From the NCBI GenBank assembly GCA_015059945.1, contig SUZJ01000007.1, forward strand, positions 1 to 64,000: 64,000 bases of DNA. The letters are read 5' to 3'. This document shows positions 35,233 to 43,823 of the stretch, in pieces; the first letter of the stretch is position 1; each line of letters opens with the position of its first letter. The DNA is from Rikenellaceae bacterium. Its GTDB lineage: Bacteria > Bacteroidota > Bacteroidia > Bacteroidales > Rikenellaceae. The notes beneath the pieces are model-generated. The model had not been told where the DNA came from. It made no database searches and saw only the letters and a program-made list of their open reading frames with translations. Position numbers and translations under genes: made by a program.

Positions 35233-36474
35233 TTATTCAACCTCTGGTTCACCATAAACAACAGTGGTAACAACCAGTGGTTGAGCCTTGGCAGCCACCA
35301 CCTCGGCCATCAGTTTGTCGAAGGCCTCTTTGGTTGCCACCTCTACCTCGGTAGACTTGTTCCACAGCGCACCCCACCAGTAGGTCATAGGCTCGCCATC
35401 GGCCAGCGACTTGTAAGCGGCAGCGTGGCCATAAGCACCTGCGGGTTTCTCGTCCTTGCGGCTCCACAGGCGGTTCTCGGCATCACTCCACCCCTCGGGG
35501 AAGTACATTGCCTGATACAGTTCGCCACCATCGGGGGCCTCAACGGGCTCGGCATAGGTGATATAGTAGTTCTCGCCATCGAAGTGGGTGCGAGGCTGCT
35601 CTTCGTGCAGCACGATACCTGCCATAATATCCACGTCGGCACCTTTGTAGCAAACGGTGGTCTTATTCAAGAACGAGCCCTTATCGATAGAGATAGTGCG
35701 GCTCTCAACGACCTCTTTGCCACCTTTCAGTTTGGTGGGGTTGTAGGTCAGTTTTGCAGTCCAGCGCAGGGGACCGTTATCGACCACCTGGCACTCGGCC
35801 CAGCAGTAGGGATAGACGATTTTGCCACCCTCCAACACGGCCGTAGCACCGCCACCCAGGGTTGGGCCCACCTTATAGGCATCGAAGCCGTTGCCGTGGT
35901 CGTTGTGATACGACACCGATGCTGCCAGTGCGTCGGCCTCGGCAGGATTGGTCTTTCGCAGTTCGGCAATTTTGGCCTTGGTCTCGGGGTTGAGCTCCTT
36001 GTTGTAGCGCTCCTCAACCACGGGCAGCGAAGTGTTGTTCTTAACCCACACGTCGTAGCCAAAGGCCCTCTCGCCACTCTGTTGCAGTGCTGGGCCATAG
36101 GCGCGGAAGGCAATCAGGTCGCTCTCCCAAGCCACATCGTCTACCCTCTCGGGATAAACTCGGCCACAAGCATAGGTCTGGTAGTCAGCCGCTTTACCAC
36201 TCTCTACGGTAAAGTTAGCCACACCACCTGCCTCTACATCTACTTGGAAAATCAGTTTACCATCATAAGTAACCTGCGAGGGTACCTCATCGCCCTGAGC
36301 ATTGCGTACTACCAGACTCTCGCCCTCGGCAACTTCAAACTGCGAGGCATCAACCTCTACCATCTCGCCAGTGCGAGCCACATTGCTCTTGTTCTCGACG
36401 ATTATCTCGTCTTTGGGCTGCAAGCTGCACCCTACCAGAGCGACAGCCGCCACCATTGCTATAATTCTCTTCAT
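35233..36474 (-). CDS. DUF4861 family lipoprotein
   Basis: 413 residues from ATG 36474 (MKRIIAMVAAVALVGCSLQP, lipobox VALVGC, Cys16); the ATG 21 bases upstream is less likely. The body matches DUF4861: RTGEMVEVDASQF, CGRVYPERVDDVAWESDLIAFRAYGPALQQSGERAFGYDVW, and SYHNDHGNGFDAYKVGPTLGGGATAVLEGGKIVYPYC. DUF4861 genes are common in polysaccharide-lyase loci of Bacteroidetes with uronate enzymes, but no activity has been assigned with certainty. The conserved Asp, His and Tyr residues would suit a lyase or hydrolase acting on unsaturated uronates. Confidence 0.82.
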   Translation of the reverse strand: MKRIIAMVAAVALVGCSLQPKDEIIVENKSNVARTGEMVEVDASQFEVAEGESLVVRNAQGDEVPSQVTYDGKLIFQVDVEAGGVANFTVESGKAADYQTYACGRVYPERVDDVAWESDLIAFRAYGPALQQSGERAFGYDVWVKNNTSLPVVEERYNKELNPETKAKIAELRKTNPAEADALAASVSYHNDHGNGFDAYKVGPTLGGGATAVLEGGKIVYPYCWAECQVVDNGPLRWTAKLTYNPTKLKGGKEVVESRTISIDKGSFLNKTTVCYKGADVDIMAGIVLHEEQPRTHFDGENYYITYAEPVEAPDGGELYQAMYFPEGWSDAENRLWSRKDEKPAGAYGHAAAYKSLADGEPMTYWWGALWNKSTEVEVATKEAFDKLMAEVVAAKAQPLVVTTVVYGEPEVE

Positions 36475-36487
36475 ACTATTCAAAGGC

Positions 36488-36520
36488 ATTCTCAATTCTC
36501 AATTCTCAATTCTCAATTGA
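36488..36520. repeat. heptanucleotide TTCTCAA microrepeat
   Basis: Four tandem copies of TTCTCAA just upstream of the DUF4861 gene, the reverse orientation of the GAATTGA repeat at 19352-19390. Confidence 0.7.
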
Positions 36521-36606
36521 CCAAGCTAACGCTTGCTCTAAAATGCTCACGCTCGGCATAGCTTGCAAGCAATCTCTGCTCTCGCTTACTCGCATTTGCC
36601 TCAATT

Positions 36607-37404
36607 CTACTTGGGTTGTTTGCCAATGTAGGCCAATATACCGCCATCGACATACAGCACTTGGCCATTGACAAAGTTCGAGGCCTCCGAAGCCAAGAAT
36701 ATGGCAGGGCCCATCAAATCCTCAGGCGCACCCCAGCGAGCTGCGGGGGTCTTAGCGATGATAAACTTGTCGAATGGGTGACGCTCGCCGTCGGGCTGAA
36801 GTTCCCTGAGCGGAGCGGTCTGGGGGGTAGCGATATAGCCGGGGCCTATGCCGTTACACTGGATGTTGTACTCGCCATACTCGCTGGCTATATTGCGTGT
36901 GAGCATCTTCAGTCCACCCTTGGCCGCAGCGTAGGCCGACACCGTTTCGCGCCCCAGCTCCGACATCATCGAGCAGATATTTATAATCTTGCCACCGCCC
37001 TTGGCTATCATTGCGGGGATGACCGCCTTGGCCATAATAAATGCGGCAGTAAGGTCAATATCAACCACTTGGCGGAACTCCTCGACACTCATCTCGTGCA
37101 TAGGTATACGTTTGATGATACCTGCATTGTTGACCAATATATCAATCACACCCAACTCTTTCTCGATATCGGCCACCATAGTAGCCACACCTTGCTCATC
37201 TGTAACGTCGCAGATGTAGCCCTTAGCCTCGATACCCTTGGCCTTATAGTCGGCCAGCGCCTGGTCGAGGTGGTGTTGCGAGCGGCAGTTGAACGCAATC
37301 TTGGCTCCTGCCGATGCCAGAGCCTCGGCAATAGCAAAGCCAATACCGTAGGCCGCACCCGTAACGAGCGCAACCTTACCTTCGAGCGAAAAATTAGCCT
37401 TCAT
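36607..37404 (-). CDS. kduD: 2-deoxy-D-gluconate / 5-keto-4-deoxyuronate 3-dehydrogenase (KduD-type SDR)
   Basis: 265 residues, short-chain dehydrogenase. Cofactor motif TGAAYGIGFAIAEALASAGAK; NNAGIIKR; catalytic Ser in IINICSMMSELGRETVSAYAAAKGGL with the Tyr-x-x-x-Lys equivalent YAAAK; C-terminal VYVDGG-like VLYVDGGILAYIG. It reduces 2,5-diketo-3-deoxygluconate to 2-keto-3-deoxygluconate, following KduI. A gluconate 5-dehydrogenase assignment is the main alternative, but its position directly beside kduI favours KduD. It lies 12 bases after kduI. Confidence 0.9.
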   Translation of the reverse strand: MKANFSLEGKVALVTGAAYGIGFAIAEALASAGAKIAFNCRSQHHLDQALADYKAKGIEAKGYICDVTDEQGVATMVADIEKELGVIDILVNNAGIIKRIPMHEMSVEEFRQVVDIDLTAAFIMAKAVIPAMIAKGGGKIINICSMMSELGRETVSAYAAAKGGLKMLTRNIASEYGEYNIQCNGIGPGYIATPQTAPLRELQPDGERHPFDKFIIAKTPAARWGAPEDLMGPAIFLASEASNFVNGQVLYVDGGILAYIGKQPK

Positions 37405-37416
37405 AACTCACACTCT

Positions 37417-38262
37417 CTATTTAAGGTCGGTAATAAGCGAGAAGTCTTGGTCGCCGTAGTCGAGGTTTTCGCCACCCATACCCCAGATGAAGGTATAGTT
37501 GTGGGTAGCGGCTGCCGAGTGAATACTCCACTCGGGCGACAAAACAGCCTGGTCGCCCTTCATCCAAATATGGCGAGTCTCGTCTACCTCGCCCATAAAG
37601 TGGCAAACGGCGTGGTCCTCGGGGATGTCGAAGTAGAAGTATGCCTCCATACGACGCGAGTGGGTGTGTGCAGGCATAGTGTTCCAAACACTACCGGGGG
37701 CCAACTCGGTCATACCCATCTGCAACTGGCAGGTGGACAGTACCTGATTAACAATCATCTTGTTGATATTGCGGTCGTTGGAGCCTTCGAGCGAGCCCAT
37801 ATGAGCCACAATAGCGTTCTCTTTGGTAACCTTTTTGTCGGGATAGTTGCGGTGAGCGGTGAGCGAGTTGAAGTAGAACTTGGCGGGCTCGGCCGCATCG
37901 GCGCTCTCGAAGTACACAGCCCTATCGCCACTACCCAAGTAGAGAGCCTCTTTGTACTCCAACTCAAAGACGTCGTTACCCACGCGCACAATACCTTTGC
38001 CCTTACCGACATTGTAGATGCCCAGCTCGCGACGGGTCAAAAAGTGGGGTGCTTTCAGAGGGTCGATAGCTTCCAACAGCAGGCTCTCGCCCACCGGCAT
38101 TGCACCGCCCACAACCATACGGTCATACATCGAGTAGACCATATTGACCTCGTTGGCCGCAAAGAGTTTCTCAATCAAAAAGTCCCTGCGCAGACGGCTG
38201 GTGTCATAGTGTTTTGCATCCTCGGGGTGGGCTGCATATCTGATTTCGTAGTTTGTTTTCAT
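37417..38262 (-). CDS. kduI: 4-deoxy-L-threo-5-hexosulose-uronate ketol-isomerase (KduI)
   Basis: 281 residues, cupin fold. The metal-binding segment is HTHSRRMEAYFYFDIPEDHAVCHFMGEVDETRHIWM, where His, His, Glu and a later His coordinate zinc. N-terminus MKTNYEIRYAAHPEDAKHYDTSRLRRDFLI is typical. It converts 5-keto-4-deoxyuronate, formed from unsaturated galacturonate after pectate lyase cleavage, to 2,5-diketo-3-deoxygluconate. It lies between eda and kduD in a single operon (12 and 36 bases apart). Confidence 0.97.
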   Translation of the reverse strand: MKTNYEIRYAAHPEDAKHYDTSRLRRDFLIEKLFAANEVNMVYSMYDRMVVGGAMPVGESLLLEAIDPLKAPHFLTRRELGIYNVGKGKGIVRVGNDVFELEYKEALYLGSGDRAVYFESADAAEPAKFYFNSLTAHRNYPDKKVTKENAIVAHMGSLEGSNDRNINKMIVNQVLSTCQLQMGMTELAPGSVWNTMPAHTHSRRMEAYFYFDIPEDHAVCHFMGEVDETRHIWMKGDQAVLSPEWSIHSAAATHNYTFIWGMGGENLDYGDQDFSLITDLK

Positions 38263-38298
38263 AGCTATGTTTGCATTTAATATTTGTCTTTGTTTACA

Positions 38299-38970
38299 CT
38301 ATTTGCGGCATTTGGCAACGATGGCCAGCGCCTCGTGGCACTTGTCGGTAACGGCTTGCCAGTTGGCGGCTTTCAACTCGGCCTTGGGGAAGAGTTTCGA
38401 GCCCATACCCACGCAGAACACGCCCGAAGCAAACCACTTCGACAAGTTCTCCTCGGTAGGCTCAACTGCACCCGTAGCCATAATGTTGGCCCAAGGCAGC
38501 GGAGCCTTGATATTCTTGACAAAGTCGGGACCGCCCACGCAACCTGCGGGGAAGATTTTGGTAACATCGCAACCAAACTCCTGCGCTGCGCTAATCTCAC
38601 TGACCGTACCACAGCCGGGTACATAGGGGATAAGGTGGCGGTTACACAGCCTTGCCACCTCGGCATTCATACAGGGGCCCACGATAAAGTTGGCACCATA
38701 CTGGATATAGAGCGCTGCGGTGGGGGCATCGACAATCGAGCCTACGCCCAAAATCATCTCGGGGCACTCCCTAAGCGAGAACTTCATCAGCTCGGCAAAC
38801 ACCTCGGCTGCGAAGTCGCCCCTATTGGTAAACTCAAACACCCTCACACCACCCTCGTAGCACGCTTTGAGGACATTTTTCGACACCTCCACGTCGGCAT
38901 CATAGAAGACAGGCACCATTGCGGTCTGCTCCATTGCGGCCATTACGGCCATCTTATTGAACTTTGCCAT
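38299..38970 (-). CDS. eda: 2-keto-3-deoxy-6-phosphogluconate aldolase (Eda)
   Basis: 223 residues, class I aldolase barrel. Motifs: GVRVFEFTNRGDFAAEVFAEL, LGVGSIVDAPTAALYIQYGANFIVGPCMN, and the Schiff-base Lys region DVTKIFPAGCVGGPDFVKNIKAPLPWANIMATGAVEPTEENLSKWF. It splits KDPG into pyruvate and glyceraldehyde-3-phosphate, the last step of the pectin/uronate pathway. It is 38 bases after kdgK and 36 before kduI. Confidence 0.95.
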   Translation of the reverse strand: MAKFNKMAVMAAMEQTAMVPVFYDADVEVSKNVLKACYEGGVRVFEFTNRGDFAAEVFAELMKFSLRECPEMILGVGSIVDAPTAALYIQYGANFIVGPCMNAEVARLCNRHLIPYVPGCGTVSEISAAQEFGCDVTKIFPAGCVGGPDFVKNIKAPLPWANIMATGAVEPTEENLSKWFASGVFCVGMGSKLFPKAELKAANWQAVTDKCHEALAIVAKCRK

Positions 38971-39008
38971 ATACTATTTTCTATTTTTAATTTGTCCGTT
39001 TTAATTCA

Positions 39009-40031
39009 TTAGCGCTGTACTCGGCCACTGCCATCGCCACCAGCCAGAGCCTCTACCTCATCGGCCGATACAAGGTTGAAGTCGCCATTGATAGTATGTT
39101 TCAGAGCCGACGCTGCCACTGCAAACTCCAATGCCTCGGCCTGGGTGGGCTTGGTCAGCAGACCGTGGATAACACCGCCACTGAACGAGTCGCCACCACC
39201 TACCCTATCAACGATGGGCAGAATGTCGTACCTCTTAGATACATAGAACTCCTCGCCATTGTAAATCATAGCCTTCCAACCATTGTGGCTGGCCGAAAGC
39301 GACTCGCGCAGAGTAGAGATAACATACTTAAACCCAAACTCTTTGCGCATCTGCTCAAAGATGGTCTTATATCCCTCGGCATCAGTCTTGCCCGCATTGA
39401 CATCGGCATCGGGCTTGAAGCCCAAGCACAACTCGGCGTCCTCCTCGTTGCCAATGCAAACGTCTACATACTCCATCAGGGGGCGCATAATCGACTGGGC
39501 CTTCTCTTTGGTCCACAGCTTTTTGCGGAAGTTAAGGTCTACCGATACAGTAGCTCCGTGACGTTTTGCGGCCTGGCAAGCCAGTTTGGTCAGCTCGGCA
39601 GCCTCGTCGGAGATTGCGGGGGTAATGCCCGACCAGTGGAACCAATCGGCACCCTCCATAATTGCATCAAAGTCAAAGTCGGCAGCCGTAGCCTCGGCAA
39701 TCGACGAGCCTGCACGGTCGTAGATAACCTTACTGGGGCGCATAGCCGAGCCACTCTCCAAGTAGTAGATACCCAGTCGTTTGCCACCACGAGCAATATA
39801 GTCGGTCTTGACGCCATAGCGGCGCAGGGCATTCAGGGCCGACTGGCCAATCTCGTGGGTGGGCAGTTTAGACACAAAGTAGGCCTCGTGGCCATAGTTG
39901 GCACAACTTACAGCCACATTTGCCTCGCCACCGCCATAGACTACATCAAAGCGGTCGGCCTGTACAAAACGGTTATTCAGCCCTGCGGGTGAGAGGCGCA
40001 GCATAATCTCACCAAAAGTTACAATCTTCAT
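39009..40031 (-). CDS. kdgK: 2-keto-3-deoxygluconate kinase (KdgK), PfkB family
   Basis: 340 residues, ribokinase-like sugar kinase. The N-terminal MKIVTFGEIMLRLSPAGLNNRFVQADRFDVVYGGGEANVAVSCANYG and the catalytic GGGDSFSGGVIHGLL (Gly-x-Gly-Asp with the catalytic Asp) are typical. It phosphorylates KDG at O6 with ATP to give KDPG, the substrate of Eda. First gene of the operon; a plausible promoter is at 40095-40102 with the LacI-type operator next to it. Confidence 0.94.
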   Translation of the reverse strand: MKIVTFGEIMLRLSPAGLNNRFVQADRFDVVYGGGEANVAVSCANYGHEAYFVSKLPTHEIGQSALNALRRYGVKTDYIARGGKRLGIYYLESGSAMRPSKVIYDRAGSSIAEATAADFDFDAIMEGADWFHWSGITPAISDEAAELTKLACQAAKRHGATVSVDLNFRKKLWTKEKAQSIMRPLMEYVDVCIGNEEDAELCLGFKPDADVNAGKTDAEGYKTIFEQMRKEFGFKYVISTLRESLSASHNGWKAMIYNGEEFYVSKRYDILPIVDRVGGGDSFSGGVIHGLLTKPTQAEALEFAVAASALKHTINGDFNLVSADEVEALAGGDGSGRVQR

Positions 40032-40094
40032 AAGTTATTGTGTTTTAATCATTAGTTGTCCATAGCAAGTCGGAGAAGCACTCCTTACCGATTA

Positions 40095-40102
40095 CAAATA
40101 TA
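40095..40102 (-). promoter_or_regulatory. -7 element TATATTTG of the kdgK operon
   Basis: CAAATATA on the plus strand reads TATATTTG towards kdgK. The palindrome at 40121-40132 occupies the -33 position, 18 bases upstream. Confidence 0.6.
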
Positions 40103-40120
40103 ATAATTATTTTTAATTGT

Positions 40121-40132
40121 GTGTACGTACAC
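40121..40132. promoter_or_regulatory. 12-bp perfect palindrome, candidate LacI-family operator
   Basis: GTGTACGTACAC lies between the divergent kdgK operon and the LacI gene, at the -33 region of the kdgK promoter and 20 bases before the TACCTTTG -7 element (40153-40160) of the regulator. The central CG is typical of LacI/PurR sites. Binding could control both directions. Confidence 0.65.
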
Positions 40133-40152
40133 GGAAAATTATTTTTTATCGT

Positions 40153-40160
40153 TACCTTTG
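40153..40160 (+). promoter_or_regulatory. -7 element TACCTTTG of the LacI regulator gene
   Basis: Matches TAnnTTTG and lies 28 bases before the ATG at 40189. Confidence 0.55.
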
Positions 40161-40188
40161 TGGCAGACAAGCAATACCACCACGCGCT

Positions 40189-41256
40189 ATGAAAACAAGG
40201 GTAACAGTTCACGACATAGCCACCCACGCAGGGGTGTCGATAGGCACCGTAGACCGAGTGATGCACAACCGCTCGGGGGTGTCGCCTGCGAGCCGTCAGA
40301 AGGTGCTCGATGCAATGGAGCAACTTGGCTACCGACTCAACACCACCGCCTCGCTGTTGGCCAACAAAAAGCACTACCGCATATGTTGTCTGCTGCCCAA
40401 ATACACCGCGGGCGACTACTGGGGACTGGTGCACGGAGCCATAGGCCGAGCCGAGAGCGATGCTGCACACTACAACGTCAGCATAGAAACCATCGACTAC
40501 GACCAGTTCTCGCGCGAGGAGTTCTTGGGGGCTGTCGAGCGGCTCAAAGCCAACCCTCCACAGGGAGTCATTATGGCCCCAATTTACCACAGCGACACAA
40601 TCGAGCTGAGCCACTACTTGGCCGAGCATAAGATACCGCTCGTCTTCATAGACTCGAAGGTGGCCGAGGCCGAATATATGGCCTACTATGGGCTGCCTAT
40701 GTTCGAGAGTGGCTACTTGGCCGCATCGCTACTGTTGGGCGATAGCGCCCCCGAGAGTATCGTAAACTTCCGCATCGAGCGTGGCGCCACCGAGGTAGAT
40801 AACCCCACCCTCAATCGTCGTCAGGGATTTTTGGACTACGTAGCTCACCACCACCCCACCCTCGATATCTACAACGAGTTTTTGAGGCCCTACGACAGGA
40901 ACTACAACTTCGAGCTGATGGACCGCTTCTTTGCCGCCCACCCCGAGGTGCGCCACATTGTCACATTCAACTCGCGCGTACACCTTATAGCCGACTACCT
41001 TGCCGAGCGCCAAATGGGCAGCGGTATGAATGTGGTGGGTTTTGACCTATTGGAGCGCAACTGCGAGGCCCTAAGGAGCGGAGCCGTAAGGTGGCTGATA
41101 GTTCAGCGCACCGAGGTACAGCTGCGCCGAGGAGTGGATGCTCTGGCCGAGCGTTTGGCCTTCGGAAAGCTGCCCGCCCAGCGCGACAACTTTATGCCTA
41201 TGGACATACTCACCAGCGCCAACATTGAGTACTACTCCGAGCTCTACAAGGGCTAA
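40189..41256 (+). CDS. LacI-family transcriptional regulator
   Basis: 355 residues; the start MKTRVTVHDIATHAGVSIGTVDRVMHN at 40189 places the helix-turn-helix at residues 5-26, the family position. The longer frame to 40117 is intergenic. A hinge (SRQKVLDAMEQLGYRLN) leads to a periplasmic-binding-protein-like domain with YRICCLLPKYTAGDYWGLVHGAIGRAESDA, GVIMAPIYHSDTIELSHYLAEHKIPLVFIDS and MNVVGFDLLERNCEAL. It is divergent from the kdgK-eda-kduI-kduD operon and probably represses it until a uronate intermediate such as KDG appears. Confidence 0.93.
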   Translation: MKTRVTVHDIATHAGVSIGTVDRVMHNRSGVSPASRQKVLDAMEQLGYRLNTTASLLANKKHYRICCLLPKYTAGDYWGLVHGAIGRAESDAAHYNVSIETIDYDQFSREEFLGAVERLKANPPQGVIMAPIYHSDTIELSHYLAEHKIPLVFIDSKVAEAEYMAYYGLPMFESGYLAASLLLGDSAPESIVNFRIERGATEVDNPTLNRRQGFLDYVAHHHPTLDIYNEFLRPYDRNYNFELMDRFFAAHPEVRHIVTFNSRVHLIADYLAERQMGSGMNVVGFDLLERNCEALRSGAVRWLIVQRTEVQLRRGVDALAERLAFGKLPAQRDNFMPMDILTSANIEYYSELYKG

Positions 41257-41300
41257 ACCTAATCATCATTGTTTAGTCTACTGTTTTTCCACTGGCAAGA

Positions 41301-41335
41301 TGTGCAAAAAAACCACTAAAAGTTGGTATTGCACA
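41301..41335. promoter_or_regulatory. dyad TGTGCAA-N21-TTGCACA overlapping the TonB-receptor promoter
   Basis: Perfect 7-bp arms at 41301-41307 and 41329-41335. The right arm contains the TTG (41329-41331) that serves as -33 box for the TACTTTTG -7 element at 41352-41359, so a bound protein would block the promoter. Confidence 0.55.
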
Positions 41336-41359
41336 CCATTGGTCGAACAACTACTTTTG
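41329..41359 (+). promoter_or_regulatory. promoter of the TonB receptor gene (TTG-N20-TACTTTTG)
   Basis: TTG at 41329-41331 and TACTTTTG at 41352-41359, spacer 20, 52 bases before the ATG at 41412. Confidence 0.6.
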
Positions 41360-41411
41360 CATCCGAAATTGGAGAAAGAGTAATTGTTAATAATAAAAAT
41401 AGTAGAACACG

Positions 41412-43733
41412 ATGAAGAAACCCCTAAAATTGACCGTTGTGCTACTGGTGGCAATTTTGCACATCGCCTCCACCTATGCCAACCCTACACATCCCCCCAA
41501 ACCAAGGCCCACCGATGCCCACCTGTTTGGTCACGTCATTGACCGCAACACTCGCGAGCACCTGCCCTACGCCACTGTGATTATCGTAGGCACCGACATT
41601 GGTACCACCACCGATGCTACGGGCCACTATCTGTTCAAAAACCTCAAACCCGGCAAGTACCAGGTGATTGCCGAGCTGATGGGCTACGAAAGCCAAACCA
41701 AGAGCGTAGAGATCAAGGCGGGCGAGACTGCCGAGCTCAAATTCGAGCTTCGCGAGGCCCCACTGACACTCGACCAGATTGTAGTGTCGAGCAGCCGCTC
41801 CGAGAGGCTAAAACATGAGGCCCCATCGTTGGTGAGTGTGGTCGATAGCGAGGTCTTTGACCGCGTAGCATCGCAGTCGTTGGCCGGCGGACTGGTCTAC
41901 CAGCCTGGAGTGAGGGTTGAGAACACCTGTCAGAACTGCGGCTTCCCTCAGGTGCGCATCAATGGTCTTGACGGCAAGTATTCACAGATATTGGTAGACT
42001 CGCACCCACTCTTTTCGGCCCTTACGGGCGTTTACGGCTTGGAGCAAATTCCCGCCAATATGATAGAGCGCATTGAGGTTATGCGTGGCGGTGGCTCGGC
42101 CCTCTACGGTTCGAGCGCCATTGGCGGTACCATAAACGTAATAACCAAAGAGCCCAAGCGTAGCATTGCCGAGATGGCCCACACGACCACCTCGATTGGT
42201 CTGACGGGTGCATTTGAGAACTCGACCACACTGAACGCCTCGCTCGTGAGCGACAGCGGCAAGAGTGCCATAAGCGTATTTGCCCAAGCTCGCACAGGCG
42301 ATGGTTACGACCACGATGGCGACGGCTTTACCGAGATTTTAACGACCGACTCGGAGGCTCTGGGTATGCGCTCGCTCTTCCGCATCACCAACTACTCGCG
42401 CATCACCGCCCAGTATCACCGCATCAAAGACTACCGCCGAGGTGGCGACCAGCTTGACCGCCCACAGCACGAAGCGTTGGTATGCGAGCAGGCCGACCAC
42501 ACCATCGATGGCGGTAGCATCAGCTACGACTGGGCCTCAGCCGACTACGCCAACCGACTTAATGTCTACGGCTCGTTCCAAAACACCGCGCGCAAGAGCT
42601 ACTATGGCGCAGGTATGGACCCCGACGCCTATGGCCGCACCCACGACCTGACGGCAGGCTCGGGTGTGCAGTACATCCACGCCTTCGAGGAGTTGTGGTT
42701 TATGCCCGCCGAGCTGACCATCGGTAGCGAGTACAGCTACAACGACCTGCACGACACCTCAATAGGTTACGATATCGACACCAAGCAGGTTACCCACATC
42801 ATTGGCGGCTACTTCCAGAACGAGTGGAAGACCAACAGCCTCTCCATCCTGCTGGGTGGCCGTCTGGACAAGCACAATCTTGTCGAGAAACCCATCTTCT
42901 CGCCCCGCGTAAACCTGCGCTACAACCCCACCGAAGAGTTAAGCCTGCGACTGAGCTACGCAGGTGGCTACCGTGCCCCACAGGCCTACGACGAGGACTT
43001 GCACATTGCCATCGTAGGTGGCGAGCGCACACGTATTGTGCTGGCCGACGACCTGAAAGAGGAGCGTAGTGGCTCGTGGAGCGCCTCGGCCGAGCTGTAC
43101 CACACCTTTGGCTCGGTGCCCACAAATATTGTTGTCGAGGGCTTCTATACCACCCTGAACGATGTATTTGCCCTGCGCGAGATTGGCCACGACAAGGACG
43201 GAGTGGCGGTGCAGGAGCGCTATAACGGCTCGGGTGCCCGCGTGGGTGGCTTAAATGTCGAGGGGCGCGCCCTGTTCAGCTCGGACTTGGAGGTGCAGGC
43301 AGGCTTCACCTGGCAGAAGAGCAACTATGTCGAGCCCGAGCAGTGGAGCGAGGATGAGAGCGTAGCACCCTCGCTGCGTATGTTCCGCACCCCTGACCAC
43401 TATGGCTACTTTACTCTGATGTATAAACCCACCCCACGCTGGAATATCGACCTTACGGGCAACTATACGGGATCAATGCTGGTGCAGCACTACGCAGGCT
43501 TCATCGAGCAAGATGTGGCCGAGGAGACCCAGAGCTTCTTCGACGCCAACTTGCGCGTGGCACACAAGATGCAGATTCACGGCGACACTATGATTGAGCT
43601 GTTTGGCGGCCTGAAAAATATCTTCAACTCTTACCAGAGCGACTTCGACCAAGGTCCCGACCGCGACTCGGGCTACGTCTACGGCCCCCTGCAACCCCGC
43701 AGCGCCTACTTGGGCGTGAAGATTAGCTTCTAA
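41412..43733 (+). CDS. TonB-dependent outer-membrane receptor
   Basis: 773 residues with a signal peptide (MKKPLKLTVVLLVAILHIASTYA). Carboxypeptidase-regulatory-like domain about 38-112 (LFGHVIDRNTREHLPYATVIIVGTDIGTTTDATGHYLF). The plug starts at about 120 (TLDQIVVSSSRSERLKHEAPSLVSVVDSEVFDRVASQSLAGGLVYQPGVRVENTCQNCGFPQVRINGLDGKYSQILVDSHPL) and includes a CxxC. The barrel follows. This belongs to the BtuB/FepA type rather than the SusC type, as there is no SusD. Ligand unknown: a metal complex or cofactor is more likely than sugars, though it lies between the uronate and pectate lyase genes. Confidence 0.9.
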   Translation: MKKPLKLTVVLLVAILHIASTYANPTHPPKPRPTDAHLFGHVIDRNTREHLPYATVIIVGTDIGTTTDATGHYLFKNLKPGKYQVIAELMGYESQTKSVEIKAGETAELKFELREAPLTLDQIVVSSSRSERLKHEAPSLVSVVDSEVFDRVASQSLAGGLVYQPGVRVENTCQNCGFPQVRINGLDGKYSQILVDSHPLFSALTGVYGLEQIPANMIERIEVMRGGGSALYGSSAIGGTINVITKEPKRSIAEMAHTTTSIGLTGAFENSTTLNASLVSDSGKSAISVFAQARTGDGYDHDGDGFTEILTTDSEALGMRSLFRITNYSRITAQYHRIKDYRRGGDQLDRPQHEALVCEQADHTIDGGSISYDWASADYANRLNVYGSFQNTARKSYYGAGMDPDAYGRTHDLTAGSGVQYIHAFEELWFMPAELTIGSEYSYNDLHDTSIGYDIDTKQVTHIIGGYFQNEWKTNSLSILLGGRLDKHNLVEKPIFSPRVNLRYNPTEELSLRLSYAGGYRAPQAYDEDLHIAIVGGERTRIVLADDLKEERSGSWSASAELYHTFGSVPTNIVVEGFYTTLNDVFALREIGHDKDGVAVQERYNGSGARVGGLNVEGRALFSSDLEVQAGFTWQKSNYVEPEQWSEDESVAPSLRMFRTPDHYGYFTLMYKPTPRWNIDLTGNYTGSMLVQHYAGFIEQDVAEETQSFFDANLRVAHKMQIHGDTMIELFGGLKNIFNSYQSDFDQGPDRDSGYVYGPLQPRSAYLGVKISF

Positions 43734-43759
43734 GAAAGGTATGTCATACACAAACAAAG

Positions 43760-43795
43760 CAGAGGCGAGTTGGACCGAAATCCAACTCGCCTCTG
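43760..43795. terminator. hairpin between the TonB receptor and pectate lyase genes
   Basis: A perfect 15-bp stem (CAGAGGCGAGTTGGA and complement) with a 6-base loop between convergent genes. Confidence 0.75.
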
Positions 43796-43823
43796 GTGTT
43801 TCATAGCGCCACAGTCAATCGAC

